Assembly (NCBI GenBank): GCA_034409565.1
Contig: DAOUMS010000003.1
Span: forward strand, 1-64,000
From: E44-bin89 sp034409565
GTDB taxonomy: Bacteria; Chloroflexota; Dehalococcoidia; Dehalococcoidales; RBG-16-60-22
DNA length: 64,000 nucleotides
Direction: 5' to 3'
In this document: positions 7,243-12,967 of the stretch, in pieces
Layout: every line of letters begins with the position of its first letter
How positions within the stretch are numbered: the first letter of the stretch is position 1
Notes under the pieces: generated by a model
The model's database searches: none
What the model saw: only the letters and a program-made list of their open reading frames with translations
What the model was told of the DNA's origin: nothing
Translations under genes and position numbers: made by a program

Positions 7243-7674
7243 TCAAAGCTCGAAGTTCCCATCCAGTGTCGTCCACTTTTCGAAGAATTCAAGTGGATAC
7301 ACACGAATCTTTTGTATAGGTGTATCACGGTAAATGCCTTTGGCTTCCAGTTCATTCAAGTAAGCACCATAAATGTCATCTGTGCCCTTAATGAAGCACA
7401 TAATATATGTTCGCAGGCCTGTGTCTTTATAGTACTCAAGCCTTTGCCTAAGCTGGGTCTTGTTAAGACCAATGCCGTAGTGCGGGAATCCTTGGTCAGG
7501 CGTGTATAAGCTTTTTTCTTTGACCTCAAACACTGTCCACTTACCGTCTTTCTTTGCTACCCAATCAAACTGCCCCAATGATTTATAACCCAAGTCATAC
7601 AGTAATAGCCTTGCTTTTGACCTAGATTTCGCATCGTCTTTCATTTGGTTTTCCATCTTGTTTTCTTCACTCAC
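7243..7674 (-). CDS. Restriction-endonuclease-fold protein (PD-(D/E)xK type)
   Basis: The protein has 143 residues. The stretch YDLGYKSLGQFDWVAKKDGK (about 26-45) followed by WTVFEVKEKS (about 46-55) fits the D-(n)-ExK active site of the PD-(D/E)xK nuclease fold, with D37 and the E-V-K triad. Similar small nucleases occur in phage and island replication or recombination modules (Holliday-junction or VRR-type). The gene lies 122 bases upstream of the zinc-ribbon gene on the same strand and just after a terminator. The substrate cannot be told from sequence. Confidence 0.6.
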   Translation of the reverse strand: MSEENKMENQMKDDAKSRSKARLLLYDLGYKSLGQFDWVAKKDGKWTVFEVKEKSLYTPDQGFPHYGIGLNKTQLRQRLEYYKDTGLRTYIMCFIKGTDDIYGAYLNELEAKGIYRDTPIQKIRVYPLEFFEKWTTLDGNFEL

Positions 7675-7682
7675 TTTTCCAA

Positions 7683-7709
7683 TAAAAAAGCCCCGACTAG
7701 CGGGGCTTT
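7683..7709 (-). terminator. Rho-independent terminator after the MerR-like gene
   Basis: AAAGCCCCG (minus strand, 7709-7701) pairs with CGGGGCTTT (7695-7687) around a five-base loop, followed by a T run on the minus strand. It ends the small HTH gene at 7728. Confidence 0.85.
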
Positions 7710-7727
7710 CCCATTGGTAATATTACT

Positions 7728-7898
7728 TCACTTTTTATTGAGATATTGCTTTATCGCAGCTATGTCGGCATCACTGTATTCCCGTCTGCCAGTGGGTCGT
7801 CTGTGTGGTGTCGGAATAAGACCCTGCTTTTCCCACTTGCGCAGACTTTGGCAAGAAATTTCTAACATCTTAGCTGCCATACTTACACTGTAAGTCAT
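7728..7898 (-). CDS. Small MerR-type HTH protein (56 aa)
   Basis: The protein begins MTYSVSMAAKMLEIS and contains SLRKWEKQGLIPTPHR and GRREYSDADIAAIKQYL. This is the winged-helix DNA-binding half of MerR proteins without effector domain, as in many excisionases and island regulators. The ATG at 7898 has an excellent ribosome-binding site (AGGGGGTGA). The mRNA leader upstream holds an intrinsic terminator and a possible competing helix (7934-8007). It may control the element's own promoters (inference). Confidence 0.75.
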   Translation of the reverse strand: MTYSVSMAAKMLEISCQSLRKWEKQGLIPTPHRRPTGRREYSDADIAAIKQYLNKK

Positions 7899-7926
7899 TT
7901 TTCATCACCCCCTTTCATGCTGGGAA

Positions 7927-7962
7927 TAAAAAAGGGCAACCTCAAAGTTCTCAAGGTTGCCC
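7927..7962 (-). terminator. Intrinsic terminator in the leader of the MerR-like gene
   Basis: On the minus strand GGGCAACCT (7962-7954) pairs with AGGTTGCCC (7942-7934), followed by seven T. It lies 36 bases before the MerR-like start codon and downstream of a likely promoter, so it is either an attenuator or the end of the gene at 8088. Confidence 0.8.
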
Positions 7963-7980
7963 TCAAAGCATGCCTGTTTA

Positions 7981-8007
7981 TTCTATTTTTAAGTTGCCGA
8001 AATAGAA
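7981..8007 (-). promoter_or_regulatory. Leader hairpin with possible antiterminator segment
   Basis: TTCTATTT (8007-8000) pairs with AAATAGAA (7988-7981). The loop exposes GGCAACTT (7998-7991), which repeats the left arm of the terminator and could pair with its right arm AGGTTGCC. This is the geometry of mutually exclusive leader structures. Confidence 0.4.
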
Positions 8008-8033
8008 AAGGGGCGCACTATGCATACCCCTCT

Positions 8034-8058
8034 ATTATAAGTATACACCCTATGTCAA
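8034..8058 (-). promoter_or_regulatory. Possible promoter for the MerR-like gene
   Basis: A minus-strand TTGACA (8058-8053) and TATAAT (8039-8034) are both perfect but separated by only 13 bases, which is unusually short. Either a regulator must adjust the spacing or only the TATAAT is used. Confidence 0.4.
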
Positions 8059-8087
8059 GTAGTTTAGCTTTGATATATATTGCTGGT

Positions 8088-8321
8088 TCAGTCCTGTTGC
8101 TTTGATTTAACAACGGCATATATTGTAAATATGCACCAAAAGATAAGCACTAATATAGCTACTAATAACCTCTCCCATCCATCCATCAGAAATAGAACAA
8201 ATATGAATGCAAAGAATAATAACACTAGGTTCAAGGCTGCTAATGCAGTCTTAGATTTTATCTTAGTTATAGAATCTATTATCTTATGAAATGGTGATGG
8301 GCTAACAGGTGGTTGGCTCAT
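8088..8321 (-). CDS. Small membrane protein (77 aa)
   Basis: The protein begins MSQPPVSPSPFHKIID and then has two hydrophobic segments (about 27-45 and 50-70) followed by a short basic end. The ATG at 8321 has AGGGGGCG upstream. It is divergent from the recombination control region at 8417. No family motif is visible. Function unknown. Confidence 0.6.
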   Translation of the reverse strand: MSQPPVSPSPFHKIIDSITKIKSKTALAALNLVLLFFAFIFVLFLMDGWERLLVAILVLIFWCIFTIYAVVKSKQQD

Positions 8322-8416
8322 TTTTGCGCCCCCTAGCTGGTAAGTCTGCTAACAAGCAGTATAACACGTTGTTTAGCTGCTTACTACGACTGAACAAATT
8401 ATATTATGAATCAATC

Positions 8417-8445
8417 TTGACAAAATACCCGATATCGGTTATAAT
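8417..8445 (+). promoter_or_regulatory. Consensus promoter with palindromic spacer, right end of element
   Basis: TTGACA (8417-8422), 17-base spacer and TATAAT (8440-8445) match the full sigma-70 consensus. The spacer contains the perfect palindrome CCGATATCGG (8429-8438), a likely operator. The ATG of the next gene is only eight bases from the end of the -10 box, so the transcript would be leaderless. Confidence 0.88.
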
Positions 8446-8452
8446 AAACAGT

Positions 8453-8620
8453 ATGACACCTATATATTCAACAAGGGAAGCAGCAGAAAAGCTAGGATTA
8501 TCGCCAGACCATTTAAAACTGCTTGCTAGAAAAGGACTGATAAAGGCTAAGAAACTTGGGCATGACTGGGTGATTCTAGATTTGAATTACGCTCGAAAAA
8601 GGAAACCAAAGGGGGTATGA
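8453..8620 (+). CDS. Excisionase-like small HTH protein (55 aa)
   Basis: The sequence IYSTREAAEKLGLSPDHLKL followed by KGLIKAKKLGHDWVILDLNY matches the MerR-like DNA-binding domain of excisionase/AlpA-type proteins. The start ATG at 8453 lies at the predicted transcription start with no room for a ribosome-binding site. The next gene (the integrase N-terminal part) begins one base after its stop. In the excised circle this gene would head an excisionase-integrase operon. A longer frame opens at 8309, but it lacks a start that fits the promoter. Confidence 0.75.
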   Translation: MTPIYSTREAAEKLGLSPDHLKLLARKGLIKAKKLGHDWVILDLNYARKRKPKGV

Positions 8621-8621
8621 A

Positions 8622-8879
8622 ATGAAACAGATAGAATTAGCTCACCAACTAGGAATAAGCAAGTCATATCTTAGTATGATTTTAAGTGGTCAAAGAAAAT
8701 GTCCGCCAGAACTTGTTGGCAAGTTAAGTTCACAAGGAATTGTGAATTTTGTATCTGGTTTATCCTTGAGAGGGAGGTGTCCTAGGCCGCTAGACGAATG
8801 CGCCACCAGAATATTTTGGCTGGGGAAGAAGGATTCGAACCTTCGCTTACGGATCCAGAGTCCGCTGTCCTACCACTAG
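8622..8879 (+). CDS. N-terminal HTH part of the split recombinase, frame running into tRNA genes
   Basis: The first 47 residues form a compact helix-turn-helix: MKQIELAHQLGISKSYLSMI then LSGQRKCPPELVGKLSSQGI. At 8763 the frame enters the 22-bp attachment core and then runs antisense through the tRNA-Glu remnant and tRNA-Gln, so everything after about residue 47 (SLRGRCPRPLDECAT onwards) is not protein-like. Joining base 8784 to 2301 gives one open frame of 975 bases (324 residues) with the catalytic recombinase domain. The ribosome-binding site is AAGGGGG before the ATG. In the integrated state only a short HTH peptide with an artefactual tail can be made, which might itself act as a repressor (inference). 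Confidence 0.75.
   Translation: MKQIELAHQLGISKSYLSMILSGQRKCPPELVGKLSSQGIVNFVSGLSLRGRCPRPLDECATRIFWLGKKDSNLRLRIQSPLSYH
8726..8746. repeat. Candidate arm site near the right core
   Basis: AAGTTCACAA (8726-8735) repeats the motif found twice at the left end, and the inverted copy TTGTGAA (8740-8746) follows after four bases. It lies about 28 bases inside the right core. Confidence 0.5.
8763..8784. repeat. Right attachment core (attR), 22-bp direct repeat
   Basis: Identical to 2279-2300. It joins the element's right end to the 5' half of the host's original tRNA-Glu. Confidence 0.9.
8763..8804 (-). pseudogene. Stranded 5' half of the original tRNA-Glu gene
   Basis: From 8804 the sequence reads GGCGCATTCGTCTAGCGGCC and on through the anticodon loop, then the match to tRNA-Glu ends at 8763. 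It lies 12 bases after the 3' end of tRNA-Gln, so the host once had a tRNA-Gln/tRNA-Glu pair under one promoter. It cannot make a tRNA now. Confidence 0.88.
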
Positions 8880-8890
8880 ACGATTCCCCA
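8817..8890 (-). tRNA. tRNA-Gln(CTG)
   Basis: The 5' end is at 8890 and the encoded CCA at 8819-8817. The acceptor stem is TGGGGAA/TTCCCCA, the anticodon loop CTCTGGA carries anticodon CTG, and the T-loop is GTTCGAATCC. It is 74 bases long with CCA. Confidence 0.93.
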
Positions 8891-8900
8891 GCACAAAGAA

Positions 8901-8929
8901 ATTATAACACGCAGCTTCATATCAGGCAA
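8901..8929 (-). promoter_or_regulatory. Promoter of tRNA-Gln (formerly also tRNA-Glu)
   Basis: Minus-strand TTGCCT (8929-8924), 17-base spacer and perfect TATAAT (8906-8901), ten bases before the tRNA 5' end. Confidence 0.8.
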
Positions 8930-8941
8930 TAATCGATCCGG

Positions 8942-8970
8942 TTGACACACTGCGGCCAGACGTATATCCT
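8942..8970 (+). promoter_or_regulatory. Promoter for rnc
   Basis: TTGACA (8942-8947), 17-base spacer and TATCCT (8965-8970), 30 bases before the GTG start. Confidence 0.6.
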
Positions 8971-9000
8971 TAGAATGCTCGCCAGAAAGGACATTCCGCA

Positions 9001-9702
9001 GTGTATGATATCGGTTCACTTCAGGAATCGCTGAACGTTAAGTTCAAAAACCCCTCGTTGCTGGAGCAGGCCCTGGTTCATAGCTCCTGTCTTAACGAAT
9101 ATCCCGGGGCGGCATCGGGTTCCAATGAGAGGCTGGAGTTTCTCGGTGATGCGGTGCTGGGCTTCGTCGTGGCGGAGAAGTTGTATAAGGACTTTCCTGA
9201 CCTGGCGGAAGGCGAGATGACCAGAATCCGCTCGGTTCTGGTGCAGCGGGCGATGCTGGCGCAGGTGGCAAAAAAGCTGAAACTCGGAAATTACCTTTAT
9301 CTGGGAAAGGGCGAGGAGGCAAGCGGTGGGCGGCAGAAACCGGCTAACCTGTCGGGCGCACTGGAAGCGGTCATCGCCGCCATTTTTCTCGACCGTGGCC
9401 TGGCGGTTATCAGGAAACTGGTGTTGAGGCTACTTGCTGAGGAACTTAAGGGGGTAGCAGGCCGGGGGAAAGGTGTCGACTTTAAATCGCAGTTGCAGGA
9501 GCTGGTACAGTCGAAATATCATGCATCACCGTCCTACCGGACGCTACAGGCTACCGGCCCCGACCATGACAGGCGGTTCACCGTGGCGGTGGTGATTGGG
9601 GACAGGGTGCTGGGGGAAGGTTCTGGTAAAAGTAAAAAGCTGGCCGAGACAGATGCGGCCCGCAATGCTCTGGAGCGGTTCAAAAACAACTTTACACCGT
9701 AG
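9001..9702 (+). CDS. rnc: Ribonuclease III
   Basis: Cleaves double-stranded RNA in rRNA and mRNA processing. The 233-residue length is normal. The N-terminal nuclease domain carries the signature ERLEFLGDAVL (43-53, with E46 and D50) and GEMTRIRS. The second acidic motif reads NLSGALEAV (116-124): E122 is present, but the Asp normally three residues before it is Gly119. The C-terminal double-stranded-RNA-binding domain spans about 158-228 (DFKSQLQELVQ to SKKLAETDAARNALERF). GTG at 9001 is the start, with AAAGGA nine bases upstream. It is the first core gene beyond the island. Confidence 0.95.
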   Translation: MYDIGSLQESLNVKFKNPSLLEQALVHSSCLNEYPGAASGSNERLEFLGDAVLGFVVAEKLYKDFPDLAEGEMTRIRSVLVQRAMLAQVAKKLKLGNYLYLGKGEEASGGRQKPANLSGALEAVIAAIFLDRGLAVIRKLVLRLLAEELKGVAGRGKGVDFKSQLQELVQSKYHASPSYRTLQATGPDHDRRFTVAVVIGDRVLGEGSGKSKKLAETDAARNALERFKNNFTP

Positions 9703-9768
9703 CGGCTCTTTGCTAAACTGCAATTAGATACCGATACTGCCGTTTACTATTCAGGTCAGAGGGTCAGC

Positions 9769-9924
9769 ATGGGGAAACGAGATTACCGGCACAGGGAGCC
9801 AAAGAAGAAGAAAAAGGATGCCCAAAAAATCGCCCCGGTCAGTATCATACCGCCATCGGTGCAGGTAGAAGTGATCAAGAAGGGGAAAAAGAAACGGGAA
9901 GAAGGGGCGGAGGAAGAAGAGTAG
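9769..9924 (+). CDS. Small Lys/Glu-rich protein (51 aa)
   Basis: The sequence begins MGKRDYRHREPKKKKKDAQK, has a hydrophobic centre (IAPVSIIPPSVQVEVI) and ends in KKGKKKR and an acidic tail. GAGGG lies upstream of the ATG at 9769. It fits between rnc and the radical SAM gene on the same strand. The composition is typical of small RNA- or ribosome-associated proteins, but I recognise no family. Confidence 0.5.
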   Translation: MGKRDYRHREPKKKKKDAQKIAPVSIIPPSVQVEVIKKGKKKREEGAEEEE

Positions 9925-9968
9925 CCGCCTACCAGCACCTTTACCGGACTGGAGAACTCAGGGCCAGG

Positions 9969-10853
9969 GTGGAAAAGGCCCGGTCATTGCTTACCAGTTG
10001 TCACCTCTGTGGCCGCAACTGCGGGGTCAATCGCCTGAATGGTGAAATCGGCCAGTGCCGGATGGCAAACGAGGCAATCGTATCCAGCTTCGGGCCGCAC
10101 TTCGGGGAAGAGGCGCCTCTGGTCGGCCGGCACGGCTCAGGGACCATATTCTTTGCCTACTGCAACCTGCACTGCGTTTTCTGCCAGAACTACAGTATCA
10201 GCCAGCTTGGTGAGGGCAGCACTGTGGACAGTGCCGAGCTGGCCGGTATGATGCTTTCCCTGCAGACAAGAGGTTGTCATAATATCAATCTGGTAAGCCC
10301 GACGCACGTGGCGCCATTTATTCTGGAGGCACTCGAGGTCGCCGCGAGCAAGGGGCTGCAACTGTCCATCGTCTACAATACCGGTGGCTATGACTCGGTG
10401 GCAATGCTGGAGTTGCTGGACGGGATAGTTGATATCTACATGCCGGACATGAAGTACTCCGGGGCAAAGGCAGGTGAGAAGTTCTCCGGTGTTAAACGCT
10501 ACCCTGAGGTGAACCGGGCGGCGGTAAAGGAGATGCACCGTCAGGTGGGCGATTTGCAGACTGATGAGTCGGGCGTGGCCACGCGGGGACTGCTGGTGCG
10601 CCACCTTGTCCTGCCCGATGGGCTGGCGGGAACTGAAGGCGTGGTCAAATTCCTGGCCGAAGAGATTTCCCCCAACACCTACCTGAATATCATGGCTCAG
10701 TATCACCCCTGCTACCACGCGGCTGATTATCCACCGCTATCGCGTCCGATAACCAGGGAGGAATTTTCGGCGGCGATGGCACTGGCCCGGCGCCATGGTT
10801 TGCACCGCCTTGATGAGCGGGTTTCTCAGCCTTTTCGACTCATTCTCTGGTAA
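9969..10853 (+). CDS. Radical SAM protein, PflX/COG1313 type
   Basis: The protein has 294 residues. The radical-SAM cluster motif CNLHCVFC (CxxxCxxC, about residues 61-68) is preceded by an extra cysteine motif CHLCGRNCGV (11-20), as in the pyruvate-formate-lyase-activase-like PflX group. Members bind a 4Fe-4S cluster and S-adenosylmethionine; the substrate is unknown. The GTG start at 9969 follows AGGG only loosely. It is followed 13 bases later by acylphosphatase. Confidence 0.8.
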   Translation: MEKARSLLTSCHLCGRNCGVNRLNGEIGQCRMANEAIVSSFGPHFGEEAPLVGRHGSGTIFFAYCNLHCVFCQNYSISQLGEGSTVDSAELAGMMLSLQTRGCHNINLVSPTHVAPFILEALEVAASKGLQLSIVYNTGGYDSVAMLELLDGIVDIYMPDMKYSGAKAGEKFSGVKRYPEVNRAAVKEMHRQVGDLQTDESGVATRGLLVRHLVLPDGLAGTEGVVKFLAEEISPNTYLNIMAQYHPCYHAADYPPLSRPITREEFSAAMALARRHGLHRLDERVSQPFRLILW

Positions 10854-10866
10854 AATATTATTCAGG

Positions 10867-11148
10867 ATGGAAGGTCAGGTCGCGGTTCGCGCTACGGTGT
10901 ACGGTCGAGTCCAGGGGGTGTTCTTCCGTGCTTTTGTAGAGGAGCACGCGCAACAGCTCAGTCTGAGGGGCTACGTGCGCAACCTGCCTTCGGGTGATGT
11001 GGAAGTGGTAGCGGAGGGCGAACGGGAGCGCGTGGAAAGGCTGGTAAAGTATCTCAAAATGGGGCCACCGGGGGCCAGAGTTAGCCGGGTGGCCACCAGA
11101 TGGTCGGCATACACGGGTAACCACTCAAGCTTCAGGGTAAGATATTAG
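10867..11148 (+). CDS. acyP: Acylphosphatase
   Basis: Hydrolyses acyl phosphates. The 93-residue protein has the family signature VYGRVQGVFFRAFVEE with the phosphate-binding Arg and GYVRNLPSGDVEVVAEG with the catalytic Asn. ATG 10867 gives the standard length; an earlier in-frame ATG at 10795 would add 24 residues that overlap the upstream gene. The stop overlaps that of the convergent gene at 11145. Confidence 0.9.
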   Translation: MEGQVAVRATVYGRVQGVFFRAFVEEHAQQLSLRGYVRNLPSGDVEVVAEGERERVERLVKYLKMGPPGARVSRVATRWSAYTGNHSSFRVRY

Positions 11149-11555
11149 TCCGCCACCGGCCGGAACCCGTAGTACCTGTCGTTTTTCAGCAGGCGGCGCA
11201 GAACTTCCTCGGACGTACGGGAGGTGTCACCACCGCGCCTGGTACTCAACTGTCTTCCCGCTTCTCCCACCATCATTGGCTCGTTGCCGCTGGCCATGAA
11301 AAGCCGAAATAGGCTTTCCATGATGGGCATCTGGCTGGTGATGAACTCGGCGCTGTGATTACAGCATTCTCTGACCTGACTGAGAAGCTCAGCATCGGAA
11401 GCTAGGTTGCCCTCTTTGCCCAGCTTTTTACGGCAACCATCACAGAGGCAGCCCTGAAGCAGGGGGGAAATGGAGCGACCGCGCTGTGGATACCAGTCGA
11501 GATCAATAAACCAGCGCGTTCTTGTTTGGTCAGTACTGATATCGTCTTTCGTCAT
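11145..11555 (-). CDS. Uncharacterised Cys-containing protein
   Basis: The protein has 136 residues and is soluble. The N-terminal part has RTRWFIDLDWYPQRGRS followed by CLCDGCRKKL (about 36-45), which could bind a metal. The C-terminal part is helical and ends DRYYGFRPVAD. It is the last gene of the mobA-moeA-mobB-DUF362 series, 19 bases after DUF362. I do not recognise the family; the context suggests a link to redox or cofactor metabolism only by association. Confidence 0.65.
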   Translation of the reverse strand: MTKDDISTDQTRTRWFIDLDWYPQRGRSISPLLQGCLCDGCRKKLGKEGNLASDAELLSQVRECCNHSAEFITSQMPIMESLFRLFMASGNEPMMVGEAGRQLSTRRGGDTSRTSEEVLRRLLKNDRYYGFRPVAD

Positions 11556-11574
11556 GCTGTGCAGAAGAGCCTAT

Positions 11575-12342
11575 CTAGGTTTCAAGTTCGACTTTGGCGT
11601 TTTTAATCAGGTCCAGGTATGGTGTTTTCAGTCCAAGCGTTTCACATGCTTCACGGTCAATCTCGTAGGGCTCACCGACAAATATCTTACCATATTCCTC
11701 GACCTGACTGCGAGAGGAGCCATCCTCACTGACCAGCTTCTTTCGGGCTTCGATAATTCCCAGGTCGAAGGGAAGGGTGAAATAGAGGTCGGCAATGGCT
11801 CTATTAATACCCAGGTTATACAACAGACCCCAGCCGTCGGCGGAACTATCGCTGTATTTGCTGCTGGGCAGCAGGGAAAGGAGGTTCATGATACTGAGAT
11901 GGCAACTGCCCTTGATAACTTTAAAAGGTGCTACCGATATCAGGTAATCGCTGGAGAGGATGACGTTGGGTACCCAGAATGTGGGCACGGCGAGGGGCTT
12001 GGGGAGGGGATTATCCACCTCAACCCAGACGCAGTCCTTAACGTCCATGGTCAATACTCGTGGGAAATCATAGCCCAGGGCCTGGTACACCGGATAAACC
12101 GGTTCGCCCTCAGGCGTGCCATCCAGGATAAGAATATCGGCATCACTGACCCGACGAATGCCCTTGATAATTGTCGCCAGCATGCCCTTGCTCGTCGAAA
12201 TCGGGTAGGCATCGGCACGTGAGGCTGTCGGCTTGATTAAAATCCGCCGTGCTCTTGAGACCACGGTCGGTGGTTTAAACACAAAATCGTTGGCCTCGAA
12301 TATCAAAATTTCCTCCTCACAAAGATACCCAGCCTTCGCCAC
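11575..12342 (-). CDS. DUF362-type protein
   Basis: The protein has 255 residues. It contains ILIKPTASRADAYPISTSKG near the start, DILILDGTPEG, a central SDYLISVAPFKVIKGSCHLS and EARKKLVSEDGSS. The lysine/proline opening, the GTP-like loop and the central 'ISVA..K' region are typical of the DUF362 group, often found near iron-sulfur or cofactor genes. The start lies 40 bases inside mobB, so the two are translationally linked. Function unknown. Confidence 0.65.
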   Translation of the reverse strand: MAKAGYLCEEEILIFEANDFVFKPPTVVSRARRILIKPTASRADAYPISTSKGMLATIIKGIRRVSDADILILDGTPEGEPVYPVYQALGYDFPRVLTMDVKDCVWVEVDNPLPKPLAVPTFWVPNVILSSDYLISVAPFKVIKGSCHLSIMNLLSLLPSSKYSDSSADGWGLLYNLGINRAIADLYFTLPFDLGIIEARKKLVSEDGSSRSQVEEYGKIFVGEPYEIDREACETLGLKTPYLDLIKNAKVELET

Positions 12343-12950
12343 TGGTCAATACCTTTCAGCCCTGAGCCTAAGGCCACCAGGGTTCTGAGCAGCAGGTTGC
12401 TGCCCGCCTTGTCCAGCGGTACATATGTACCATCAACATACAGGTCAACACCACCCTCCGCGCTGCTCAGGTATTTCTGCTCAATTAAGTCGGCAATTTT
12501 ACCCGCTTCCCCCTGGGCAAACTGCGGTACGTTGCTATCGAGCGGTTTGTCCGTGACAATCGCCAGCAGTTGCTCCGGTGGGCTGACCGGTTCTGCACCC
12601 GTCTCGCTACGGATAACTTCAATCTTGGGGTAGGGATACTGTTTGAACCCTTCGGTCAGGACAAGGTCGCAATCGGCGCCAGCATACTGCGCCAGCGCCT
12701 GCGGGTCCATTTCGTTCTCCAAGTGCCGGACGATGGCCAGTTTCTCCTTTGCGCTGACGGCGGCAACCTCACTGCCCGCCTGACTCAGTCGCCAGCTGTC
12801 CTTGTTGGGCGTATCCAATTCAAAATCATCAGCCGCATGTTTGATAACGGCTACGCGGTGGCCACGCTGCCTCAGTATTTTTATCAGGGCTTCAAGCAAA
12901 GTCGTCTTGCCCGAGTCTGATTTTCCTACCACAGAAACAATTGGCGGCAT
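12303..12950 (-). CDS. mobB: MobB, molybdopterin-guanine dinucleotide synthesis GTPase
   Basis: Walker A motif VGKSDSGKTTLLEAL at residues 8-22, then the MobB core motifs VAVIKHAADDFELD and DLVLTEGFKQYPYPKIEV (the conserved TEGFK). The 215-residue protein is longer than E. coli MobB because of a C-terminal extension (DLYVDGTYVPLDK onwards), as in several anaerobes. It works with MobA to add GMP to molybdenum cofactor. It lies 17 bases after moeA and overlaps DUF362. Confidence 0.9.
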   Translation of the reverse strand: MPPIVSVVGKSDSGKTTLLEALIKILRQRGHRVAVIKHAADDFELDTPNKDSWRLSQAGSEVAAVSAKEKLAIVRHLENEMDPQALAQYAGADCDLVLTEGFKQYPYPKIEVIRSETGAEPVSPPEQLLAIVTDKPLDSNVPQFAQGEAGKIADLIEQKYLSSAEGGVDLYVDGTYVPLDKAGSNLLLRTLVALGSGLKGIDQWRRLGIFVRRKF

Positions 12951-12967
12951 GTCTGATAACTCGTCAG

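Larger units (their letters stand above)
2279..8784. mobile_element. 6.5-kb integrative element in the anticodon region of tRNA-Glu
   Basis: The element is bounded by perfect 22-bp repeats at 2279-2300 and 8763-8784. It is AT-richer than the core genome and carries recombinase parts at both ends, an excisionase-like gene, a replication-type HTH gene, a nuclease-fold gene, an AbiGi-like gene and several small membrane proteins. No conjugation, capsid or terminase gene is present, so it would be mobilised by other means or act as a satellite-like island. The excised circle would be 6484 bp (2301-8784). Boundaries follow from the tRNA half left at 8763-8804. Confidence 0.88.

Noticed and set aside
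8309..8452. Upstream extension of the excisionase-like gene to ATG 8309
   Set aside because: The consensus promoter lies inside this stretch, and the added residues are not conserved-looking; the HTH domain starts at 8453.
11470..12222. + strand frame of 250 codons
   Set aside because: Antisense to the DUF362 gene, no ribosome-binding site and no protein features.
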